Position numbers and translations under genes: made by a program
Shown: positions 50,655-62,600 of the stretch, in pieces
Numbering within the stretch: position 1 is the stretch's first letter
How the letters are laid out: each line of letters begins with the position of its first letter
Assembly (NCBI GenBank): GCA_012295275.1
Contig: CM022667.1
Location: 541,501-605,500 of the forward strand
Length of the DNA stretch: 64,000 bases
Source of the DNA: Chrysomallon squamiferum
Lineage: Eukaryota; Mollusca; Gastropoda; Neomphalida; Peltospiridae
Direction of reading: 5' to 3'
The notes under the pieces: model-generated
Told to the model about the DNA's origin: nothing
Database searches by the model: none
The model's input: the letters and a program-made list of their open reading frames with translations, nothing else

Positions 50655-51163
50655 GACACACATATACACACAAACACATCCCCTGCCAGAGACAGCTGTC
50701 CAATATATAATTATTTTTCCATTCTTATAGGAGATAAGGTGTAATGGAAACCTGGGTTAAAGACTACAAGAGGAACTGTGCAACTGTTAATCAAAGCTTT
50801 AATGTCAGAGGTAAGTAATAAACCTTGTTTTTGAAATATTCATGATTTTAACATTTCACTGAAGATATAAATATAAATACACAACTTTGCCCTAGCATCA
50901 AGTTCAAATCTGTTGCTTAATAATGACGTAAAAGAAAATTAATGAAATTTCTGTTAAGTTTTTATGCAGTTATGACAATTACTTTTGTTGTTTTTTTCAT
51001 TAGTTATTTGTATGGGTAAAAATTAGCATTGTAAATAATGTCACAATAATAAAAAATATGATGGGTACACATATGATATACACACACACATATATAAATA
51101 ATATATTGATTTATTTTTTATTTATTAACATTTTGTGGAAAAAAATTATTATAGAAAGAATAC

Positions 51164-51198
<35 letters not shown>

Positions 51199-53751
51199 CA
51201 AAAGAACCAAAAACAATCAATCAAACAAACTATTAGGCAAATACATTCATGTTATTTTCAATTCTAGCTATCTGCATTTTAAACAATATTAAAAGAAGCT
51301 AAGTAAGTGCATTTTACTAAGTAAATGACCAGTGTCTAAACAGTACCCAATGTCTATAAAATGGTGAACTACTGGTAAATATATGCAGTGATGATTATGT
51401 AAGAAAAAAAATAAAAATAAAAAAAGTAATTAACAAAGATAAATAGCATGTCTAACATAGTGTAGTTAGCATAAAGATGGTAACAGCTAGTTTATAGTGT
51501 AGTGAAAATAATTTATTTGTTTTAAAAAACACAAGGAAAATAAAAAAAAATAGTGAGTAGTGAGTGCTATTAGATCAAAAAGAGGATTTTGTTAACTGTG
51601 TAATGGAATGACAAAGGCAATGGTAAGATTATTTAATATACACAAACAGATAAAGTCAAGAAACTGTAAAAAAAAAAAAAAAAAAAAAAAACAAAAAAAA
51701 AAATAAAAAGTGAAAACAAAAATAGACAACCAAAAAAACAACAAATTAGTTATGAAGAATACATAAAGGAAAACACAGTGAAAAAACCCAAACAAGAAAC
51801 AACTAAGCACACTCTAATATTAAACAGATAAACAGATGGACTGTGTAACTGTGTAACTGTGTGAAATGTGTGTATGTGTATGTGTAGTCCTCAGTTTTGA
51901 ACCAGTATTATCATTAGAACTGAACAAACCAGAACATTTTTTTTACATATTTATACAAATTTTAATTTTTATATTTCTTATATAAAAAGAGTTGAAACAA
52001 GGGACATAATCAAGAGTAGATTAATTCTTGCTCACATTACAACTGAAGACTCAAACTGGAATGAAATGCAAAACAACATAACATGCTAAGATGTTAACAT
52101 TATTATTATTATTATCATTTTTTTTAAGAAGAAGAAAAACCATACATCATTAAAAATTACTTCAACCATCCAACTAATAACCTTGACCTTACAATCTATC
52201 AGTCACAAGCAAAGATTACACTTCAAGCAATTTCTACTGCATAAACGATATCGTGACATCCAAAAAAACAAAAGCTTTCGATAAAACTATATGCATGATG
52301 ACAACATCAAACTGAAAACAAAGAACTACTGGTTCACATAACAGACACATTGTACAAATCCAGCAGTGCATCCATCCAATGACAAGTAACAGAAATCCAA
52401 ACTAAGCTGCACACACAAACACAAGAAGCAAAGTGCTGTCACACTGAAATATATATATATTTTTTTATTTATCGTGCATAACTAATCTATACACTAGACA
52501 TTAAAAAAAAGCGCCAAATTTTAAAGTAGAGTTCAAAGAGTTCAAAGAATTTATTCAATATCAGTATTTAATAATTAACTAATCTATACATTATTATATA
52601 TATATATATATAAAAGTGCCAAGTTTTAACATAGAGAGAATTTTTTCCATATCAGCACTTAATAATTATATCTGTAATTATTAACAAAGGCCTTGGATGA
52701 TCAAATTACTGCTAATGCAGTGTATGTTTCTTTGAAATATATAGTTATTTTTCAGAATAAATATTTAACAGTTATATCTGTTATTAATGTAATAATTATA
52801 ACCATGACTGTTAGCTGGTCAAACTGTTGGCTTATAAGATTATTTCATTCTCTTTGATATTTGGTGGTGGAAATATATTGGAAATAATTTATTCTTGTTT
52901 TTTTATCACAATTATTATAAAAGGTAATAGTTTTGACATTAAAATTTTCTTTGATGTCATGTTTTAAGCCATAATATAAGAATGCTGAAGAATGACTTTT
53001 TAACAGACATAATAATGTGCAGAGAATCTTTTCCAGTAACTTTTAACAGACAAATAAATAATGTCAGAGACAATATCATTAATTTTAAGTAGTTTTTAGT
53101 AGTTTGTTCAACAGCAATTTTTGAAATATATATATATATATATAAATATTTATTTATTTATTTTAAACACCACTATTAATAGATTAAAGAACTTTTCAAT
53201 ACAACTTTCTAACAGAAACTTATAAAATTTATTTCAGTAAACTATAACCTACAACAATATATATTTTTTAATAGACAGTTATAGTCTAATTTTCTTCCAA
53301 TTCTTCTTTTAAAAAAGCAAATTTTTCATTTATCATTTTTAAAGCAGAATTATAATAAATAATTTTTAATTGAGAACCACGGACAGACTTTTTGAAATAC
53401 CAGTTTTAAACAGATCATTACAGCACAATTTTGCATACCACTTTAAAATAGAAAAATATAATAGAGATTGTTTCAATATGGAAGGCTGCATTCTGAAGTT
53501 ATATGCAGAAATTAAATTATTATAAGCTTAGGTAATTGTCAAAAGGACAGAAAAAGATGAAAACAGAAGTACTATATTTTATATATTTTTAAAGTCAGTG
53601 ACAAAAATAAAAATAATAATAATGATATGTACTGAAGCAGACTGCAAGTGTTAAAATACTACATACACACCAGACCTCACCATGACTTAAACAGTAACTA
53701 ATTATTGTGATGTAAACCCACACTATGTGTCTGGTAAATAAATAAATAAAT

Positions 53752-53785
<34 letters not shown>

Positions 53786-54142
53786 AAAAAAAAAAAAAAA
53801 TAATAATAATAATAATAAATAAATAAATAGATAAATAAATGAAATAAATAAATGTGGTAAATAAAAAGAATAAATAAGTACATAAAAAATAAGCAAAAAT
53901 ACAATATGAACACTAAATAAATAAAATAAATAAATTAAATAAATAAGAATAAATAAGTACATAAATAATAAGCAAAAACACAATATGAACAGTAAAATAA
54001 TAAATAAATAAATGAATAAAAATAAATAAAAAGAATAAATTGGTACATAAATAAGCAAAAACACAACATGAACAATAAATAAATAAATAAATAAAAAGAA
54101 TAAATAAGTACATAAAAAATAAGCAAAACACAATATGAACAA

Positions 54143-54189
<47 letters not shown>

Positions 54190-54900
54190 ACATCCTAAAA
54201 ATAACCCAAACTACTATCTAAATACAGGTAAGTGATAATTAATTTCTAGGTGAGGTCTGGTTTCAGCAACACAACATCAAAGTAAAAAAAATACAATGCA
54301 CAGTCTTACCCATGTTCTGACGTCCATAACCTAATTAACAAATTAGTTTTAATAAGTTACTATACAAAACAGAACTCTTAACAATTTTACTAATCAGTCT
54401 ATCTATCTGTTTATATCTATATGTGTATATGTGTGTGTATAGTATATACAGGTATGTTTTTAATATTTGTGATAAACAGAGTAGGATGCATTTATGTCAG
54501 TGATGTTAAAGGTCGAACTGAAATTTAATTCAAAACTATGGATTTTTTATTTTTTATTTTTTCTTAATATGCTTTAGTTATAAGTCCATAACTCAAATAT
54601 GGTTTAATTTATTTATAATTCAGGTTAGCAAGACATCAACCTAATAACCTTACGCAATAAAATATCTTTTTAAATCATTTCCAGAATGTTAAATGTATAT
54701 TAGAAAATTATTTTGAATCACGTTATAAACATTAAAAACTATCAGATACCTACTAAAATTTACAAAATTTATTTTAATGAAGGTCTTTGTTTTTATCAAT
54801 CATGATATATATATTTGCTTTTTCTAGAGGTATATTTTGGCTATGCTTTTATCTGTCTTGGTGTATATATGTGTGTGCATGTACGTATTATATATACATG

Positions 54901-54936
<36 letters not shown>

Positions 54937-56559
54937 AACAAGATGGTTGCTAAATAATTATGTTTTCGACTTTCTTTTTAACACATTGATTATCAGCAGT
55001 TATTGAAAGCCGCATTTTATTACAAACTGAAGCTGTAATACACAAATGAGACCATATTTTCAAGCTCTCCATATATTCATGATTATGTTATTAGACAAGC
55101 AATGGATTACTCATCTTTGTAATGCCAAGAACTACATTCTTTTATTTTCTTTTTAACATTGTAACAGATAAATAAAAATAAAAATAATAAAAAATTGAGA
55201 ATAGAAAGAACATGCATTTTTAAGATTTTTTTTTTTAATCTTTGATTAGGAATGTGAAAAGTAATTAAAGAGTTCCAAAAAATAAAATCCGAAAATAGAA
55301 TTAAGTGTAATTCATAAAAAATAAAAAAAATAAAATAAAAATGTCTATCCAGAGAGTAAGAAAATACATAATAATAAAAATATTATTAATTTCATATTAA
55401 TTAATAAATATTCTTGAGGCTGGATAAATTTACAATACATTATTACTATTATCATAAATGAACAGTATTTAATGCAGTAATCTTGACATACAAAGATACG
55501 GTCAATATTTCACTATCTATTAAAAATGTAGCAAATCAAAAGTTGTATAGATCCCAGAATTTCTATCATGTAAATATATTATTATATATCTAGGCTGAGT
55601 AATAATTGCAGTCATTTTAAGGACTGAACTGAAAAAGCTGGTCAAACTAGTTTGCTTTTTATACATGATTGCATTTATTTATTTACTGACCTTCGAAAGA
55701 GTTCTGCTGTAATGGTAGATAACTCTAATGTGAATGTTTTTAATTTTGTTTTAATTATTGTTTTGCAAGATTACAAACAAATTAATAAAAGAGAGAAATG
55801 TCACAAGAAAAGTGAATTTTGTTTTTCTTCTGTAAATTGTGATGGTTCTTATTTAATGCTTAACTTTAACTGTTTTCTACTTGGATTTAACATTTTGAAA
55901 AATTTAAATTTCTTTTTGTTTTAATTTACCACCTCATTATATTCGTCTTTCATTTTTCTTTTTAAACATTTCTCTGATTTGAAAACCCAAGCATTCAGAA
56001 AATTTCCTTGTTTAAAATCATGTTTTATAAATTTATCACATAATTTTATATAAAATCAAAACTTTAATTTACATCTGCAATGATCGCTTATCATTCTTTC
56101 AACAGAGATTTATATGCAAATAAGCAGATGCTATTTAATAACATTACAAAATTATGAAATTATTATTAAGTAAAATACCAAGATGTAAACTGAATGCAGA
56201 GGATAACAAAAAGGACATTGTAAGAAATTCAAAATAAACATGCAGCGAAACAAGAAACATTCTGAAAATAAAAAAAATAAAAAAATAACAAGGACAAAAT
56301 ATTTTGATTTCTTACAATGTCTGATAATATGACATCCCAATTCTTTGCTATTTGTAGATCTGCACAAATATTTGTAATCTGGATAATTAAACTATTATTT
56401 ATTCATCTCTTAATATTTAAAACAGTTGATTTTAGTACATGAAAACATTTAGCCTAACAAAATAAAGGGGGATTCAAAAAAAAATTCTTAATTTGCCTAT
56501 GAACTAAAATGATCTCCAATAATGAAAATAATAATTAAAAGGATAACAAAACCAACACC

Positions 56560-56608
<49 letters not shown>

Positions 56609-59600
56609 GGAAAAAGCAATAAGAATCTGAAATAACATACTATCCATTATAGTTCACATACAAAAATAACTGATATAAATATGTTAATATTTATTTTTAA
56701 AAAAAAAATATCTGACAGCTGTTTTTTTATTTTCTGCATTTTCGTTTAAAAATCTCTGCTATTATTTCCCACTTATTTTTAGTAATGTATTTATTTATTT
56801 TTATTATTTGAATTTATTTTACAAATGGGCAATAACAAAAATACTTATACTTCAAAAGGTAATTGAAAAACAATAGCAGTATTAATTAGTTTCTTATTAT
56901 TACAACTGATAATAATTAACTTGGTAAAGTTTTATACTGCATTTATTTAAACATTGATAAATCCAGAGAACAAATAAGAACATTATCTCCACGTCTGCCA
57001 AACAAACAAAGATTGGGGTACCATGGTGACAGCATCTGTAGCTCACTGCATTGAAAATATATGAGTAAACCATGAAATTATTCTAAAAAGTCGAAAAAAA
57101 ATAAACAAAATGTGGGATCTCCCATAGAGTTAATTGGAACAAAAAGAGATCTCCATGTGAAAAAAAAAAGGGATAAAATTTACTGACTTAATAATACTAA
57201 AACATTTTTAAAAAGATCTAATTTACAATTGTAATTCACAAATGGTTTCTTAAAGGTTGTTTATCTCATGGGATAAAAAAAAAAAAAAAAAAAAATAGGA
57301 GATTTAGATATTAAAGGATAACAGTAATTTGTTGTGTGTTGACAAAGAAATTTTTGTATCATTCTGTTATTAAAATTATTTGCAGAATACAGTAACATAA
57401 AAAGAAATTGAGATGCAGTTATCACAGTTTCTTTCAAGATTATTTTAACAACCAATAATTTGTCTTTTCACTGGTAATTTTCAACAAATATTTGTTTTAT
57501 ATTATATTACACCCTTATTAAAAAGAATTAAAACTATTACTTTCATTTAAATCTTCTTTATCATTTTTAAGCTACAGTATAATTTTTATTTTTTTATATT
57601 TAGTTTTGAAAAGGATACATACACACACATTTCGTAAATCTGTTAATAATAATTCTTTTGGGAAAAAAAATAAGAAATATATATATGTATATATTTGGTT
57701 AAAAAAATATATTATTCTTCAAATTATGTTTATTGTTTATATCTTACAAGCATTTATACCTCTTCTGATCAACATGGCTAAATCTTTACAATATCTTTAA
57801 ACTCTTCATTATCAACATGGCTAACATCAAAAATATTAAATATGGTAGAAGTGGGAAAACCAATTTTTGATCTACGATTTAACTGTTATTATTACCTATT
57901 ATTTTTAAATTTCATTTAAAACAAACATGGCTTCCTCATACTGTTTCGTAAATGCACTGAGCTATAGTGAACCGAACTGTGGAACAAACGAAAAAGTCAG
58001 GAAAGATAACTCCAACTTGAAGACTTACGCAGCAGGCTCCATCCACTATCAGTGCTGCTTCCAAGATAGTACGTAATGTTAGCATCAGTCTAAGGTGGAA
58101 AAACAGGCAGTGATACAGGAAGAACAAAAAAAAAAAAAAATAATAATAATAAAAAAATAATAACACTACTACTAGCTATACGGAGAAACAAAAAAATAAT
58201 TAGAAAAAAAAAAAAAAAAAAAAAAATTCCAATGCTCACATTCAAAGAAAGAGTAAGTTTAAATCACACACACAGCACATGTTAGAAACATTACAAATTA
58301 AAAATAAATTCATGCACACGTAGAAAAGGATTCGAGATTTGATTTGTGTTCTAAATGATGATTGTAAATTTCTGCATGTTAATAAATTTCGAAATAACAA
58401 AAATAAAATTTAAAAAAAAATAAATAAATAAATGACAAATCTGTCATAAATATTCAATTAGATGTGTGTCATTTTGTATTAGGTTCTTTTTATTTTATTT
58501 TATTTTTTTTTTATTATTATTATTCGATTCAAAAATGGCATGAAATGTTTTTGGTTAGCAGTTAAGGAATGAATGCACTGTTAACCAAAAAAATATATTT
58601 AGTAAAATTCAAAAATCAAACATTTCTAAAGAAATGAGGGATGTGGAATTTGTCTGTTGTCAAGCACTAAAACATGAATACTTAAGGGAAGAAAAGTTAA
58701 AAACCAGTTTTAAAATATGCTTTAAAACAAGTTTCAAAACGCAACAGATTTGAACTTTCGGTGTTGACTAATTATTAGTTTTAAAATTGTCAATTTAAAG
58801 CATTGAAAATATTCTTTAATTTCTTATAAACATAACTCGTTTTTGCACTGTGAATTTTTTAGATGCAGAAAATCTCTGTAGAGTTTTTGAAGTATTTGTA
58901 AATCTTAACCCAGGTAATGAAATACATACAATAATATAATGAAGAAAAATAATAATTAAATAAAAAGCTCTTATATCATACAAATCTTTATTATAAAAAA
59001 ACCACATGGTTTCTAAAAGCATTGTAAATATTAATCTATTTGTTAATCATACTACACAATTTTACTCAGGACTATTCAAAACTGTCTTGAAAAAAAAAAT
59101 TTTAAATTAAAAAATTCAAGCAGAGTAAAATAATTATATTTCATATAATAAAATCTAAAAATCTAATTTGGATTTATTTTCAAATTCCTAAAACTGAAAA
59201 AAAAAAAATAAAAGTTATTTTTTTCATCATGTACATCACATTTTTATATCTGGTATATTAAAACAAAGAGAAAAAAAAAGTATTGTTTTTGTTTTTTAAA
59301 TTTGCCATTTGCAAATTAATTTTTAATTTATCTGTTTAGAATTTTTTTGTATCTTATTAAAATTTTGCTGTAGCTTTACATTATAAAATATTTTAAAAAT
59401 CAGGCTATATATATAGGATATATTAAACTTACATTGGCAGGAACATAATCTGCAGAACTCTTTGAAGAAGATCTTTGAGACTGTCTGACTGATTCTTCTT
59501 TCTGCCAGAAAATACAACACAGCATCGCCAACGTCTGAACATCAAAGAGTGAGCCATAGTGGTCAAGTCTGAAACAGAAAACTCCACAGTTTACTGAATT

Positions 59601-62600
59601 TACTAGACAGATGAAAGATAAATAACAATAAAGTATGCACATCTATTTATTTTATTTTGGCACACTGGGCTGGTCAAATGTGTACACTTATTTAATACCA
59701 GTCTATTTTATTTTGGAAACTGTAATTATCAAACATTTATATCTTTTTAAAACCAGTCTATTTAAATATATTAGACAATAAATGGTAATGGTCAATTATC
59801 AAAATTTGGGTAACTTTTTCAAAAACTAGTTTCTATTTATATATATATTTTTAGACAATAAATATGGTTATGATTAATATATTTAAACCTTCATTATTTA
59901 TTCAAAAACATTAAACTGGTTGAACCTAGAGGCATACATCTATTTAAAAAATTCAATCTTTTTAAATATGAATTAGACAAATGAATGTAAAAGTAATTAT
60001 AATAAAGTCACATTTACAGGTTAACAGAATCAGATTTTTACCAAAACCAGTTATTCAGATAATATACATAGAATAAAAAGATAACAATCAAAATATTCAA
60101 TGCCTGGCAGAAATATATCCTTTAAACAAAATGAAATAAAGAGGCCAAAAATTTTATGGTAGAAAATGAAAAACCAATTTTGAATCTAGGATTTAACTGT
60201 TATTCTTACATTGTTTTCAGTAATGGTCGACCGAACTGGGAACTTGCCCAGGGAGGACCCCGGTCAGGATCTTCGTGAGAATGTAGTTCTTTGTTTGACA
60301 TCACAGACACCAGAGACCAGATCTGAAATTAACATTACAAGAAGATAAAGGTTTTTAACTTTTTTATGTAACTCTGATAGAACACTGTTTAAAACACAAC
60401 ATGAGAGTATTATTTATAACAGATGTCATGGTTGAAGTTGCATTTAAAAGAAAACAGCTCCTTAAGGAGTATTATTAAAAACAGATGTTACAGTCATTTC
60501 ATATGCAATGTAAATAAAATAGTATTTAAAAAATATATATAATAGTCAAAGCTCAGTCCAATAATTTAATGAAATAGGAAATATCCCAAAAGGCTAAATT
60601 TAAAAAAGGTACTTTATCTGTAATAGTCCTCAATGATGAGTTTCTAAGACAGATATTTCTAAATGATGAATGATCCTTTTTGAATTCTAAGATTTATCAA
60701 TACTCATATATCTTTTTTAGACATATATATTTTAATTAACCTAATAGAGGCATCTGAAATTCCGAATAACATTATAAACGTAATTTAAAAAAAATAGAAA
60801 AAATTAATTTAACTTACCTGAGCTAAATCTTTTCTGCCAACATCGGCAGCAGCAGCAGCATTGTGACAACATGTCTTTGGAATGTCTGTAGGGTCCAGTC
60901 TGTAATTACCAAAACATTAGCTTAACATAATAGATTTATTTATTTCTTGTTATAAAATGGAAAGCCACTGATGTCACACTAAAGATTAGTCTGACTGGTT
61001 ACCTAAATACAAAGGATTCTTGTAAATGCTTTTTCACAAAGGTAGTAATGAAAAATTGCTTGACAAGTTACAACATGGAAAGGGAATAGTTCATTGTGAT
61101 AACTTACTGAAACTGGAAATCAACCAATATCAGTAAACAAAAATAAGAAATAGCTCAGGTGTGATAACTTACTGATGTGGAAAATAGCTCAAAGTGTAGT
61201 GATAAGGAAAACAGAACAATGTTAAGAACTTAATAGTGAAATGGGAAATAACCCAATAATACCTACTAAAATGAGAAATATGCCAGCATAACTTATCAAA
61301 ATGGGAAATATCTCAGTGTCATAATGTACTGAATAAAAAAAAGATCCCAGTGTAAAAGCTTACTGAAATGGTAAATGGCCTGAATAAGTGGAAAAAACTC
61401 AATGTCATAAATTACTGAAATAAGAAACACCCAAATGTAAACACACAGTAGCAAAAAGTGACTAATATGGAACAAGTTACTAGACTGACAAATATTTTAA
61501 AACTTGATTATAAAAATAATATTTACCGAAAAATAAAGAGGCACTTTATGAATATGCTAACAAATATATATATAAAAAAACAACTCAAGTGCAACACAAA
61601 CAACATGAATTTGTGAACAAGTGTTAACTACTAACATGTAGTTTTCTGCCAGCTGTTTGCTGACTGGAAGTAAGGCAGACATGTCGTAGACCTTCACTGG
61701 GCCAGCTTTTGTTTGTTTTTTACTTGATTTATCACACTCGTGAGATCTCAACTCTGAAGTTTCACGTAACTTCGTCTTACTTCTTGATCGAGGCTTCTGG
61801 AAAACAGAACATATTATGTCATAGAGATAAAGCAGGAACTGTTCTGGTTATTAATAAGAATATAAATATGATTAGTTAAAATAGAATCTTATAAATATTA
61901 AAAAATATAAAAAAAAAAAGAAAGAGTATATATTAAAGTGTTATAAAAATATTTTTGTAAATATTAAAGATTGTTTTATATAATTTGTAAAATAAAATTG
62001 TCTTTTGAGTTTCAACTTTCTGGATAGTTAAAATGTTATGAAAATTTTTTTTTTATATATTAAGCATATTAAGGGCTTTTACTATATCAAAACATTAATG
62101 AAATATATTTATCAATTATAATCAAGAGTACTTTAAGCCAAAAGATTATAACTTTCTTAATGTAACAATTTATTAACTTTGTGTCATCTTTAATTGGTCT
62201 GTTTATTTCCCTAAACACTAAACTTATAAGAAAAAAAGCATTTTCTTCTAAAGTATTTTGAATGTTTTACTAACTTTTTCTTTGTATGTGTAGAAAGCAC
62301 TGATTGAAAAAGAGTCAGCACTGGCTGATGGGGACTCTGGGAGAAAAGCACAGAGAGGGGTGCAGCCTGTGCAGATTTGATCCAGGTGCCCTCACCATAG
62401 ACTGTCAGCTCTGACAGTGACCTGGAATAAATAAATAAACAACACTTCAACATTAAGGTGTACTTGTGGTAGCACAAATACATTTTTGTTATACTTCTCT
62501 GTTACGATTTTTCTGTTTTCAGTTCATATCAAAGTATTAGTCTTAATATTGAGTTTTGTATGGGTTTTTTTTTTGGTGGGGGGTGGATTATTATTATTTT

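Larger units (their letters stand above)
49705..58028 (-). other. Large WDR59 intronic region (8.3 kb)
   Basis: No exon recognised by similarity. It holds the ATAC/CA cluster, poly-A tracts near 51167-51191 and 51668-51702, the AAAT higher-order array, a TA repeat at about 54900-54933 and (AAT)n at 56560. Segment 51840-52430 is of higher complexity but shows no recognisable coding or mobile-element motif. One short WDR59 exon is probably hidden here. Confidence 0.5.

Noticed and set aside
51840-52430. Possible transposable-element body
   Set aside because: More complex than its surroundings, but no transposase or reverse-transcriptase motif, terminal repeats or target duplication could be seen.
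53698-54193. Several Leu/Tyr/Phe-rich ORFs resembling membrane proteins
   Set aside because: Translation of the AAAT repeat; no initiation context or splice support.
56990-57130. Candidate for the missing WDR59 exon
   Set aside because: Acceptor- and donor-like signals exist on the minus strand, but no choice gave length 3n+2 with an open frame that joins both neighbours.
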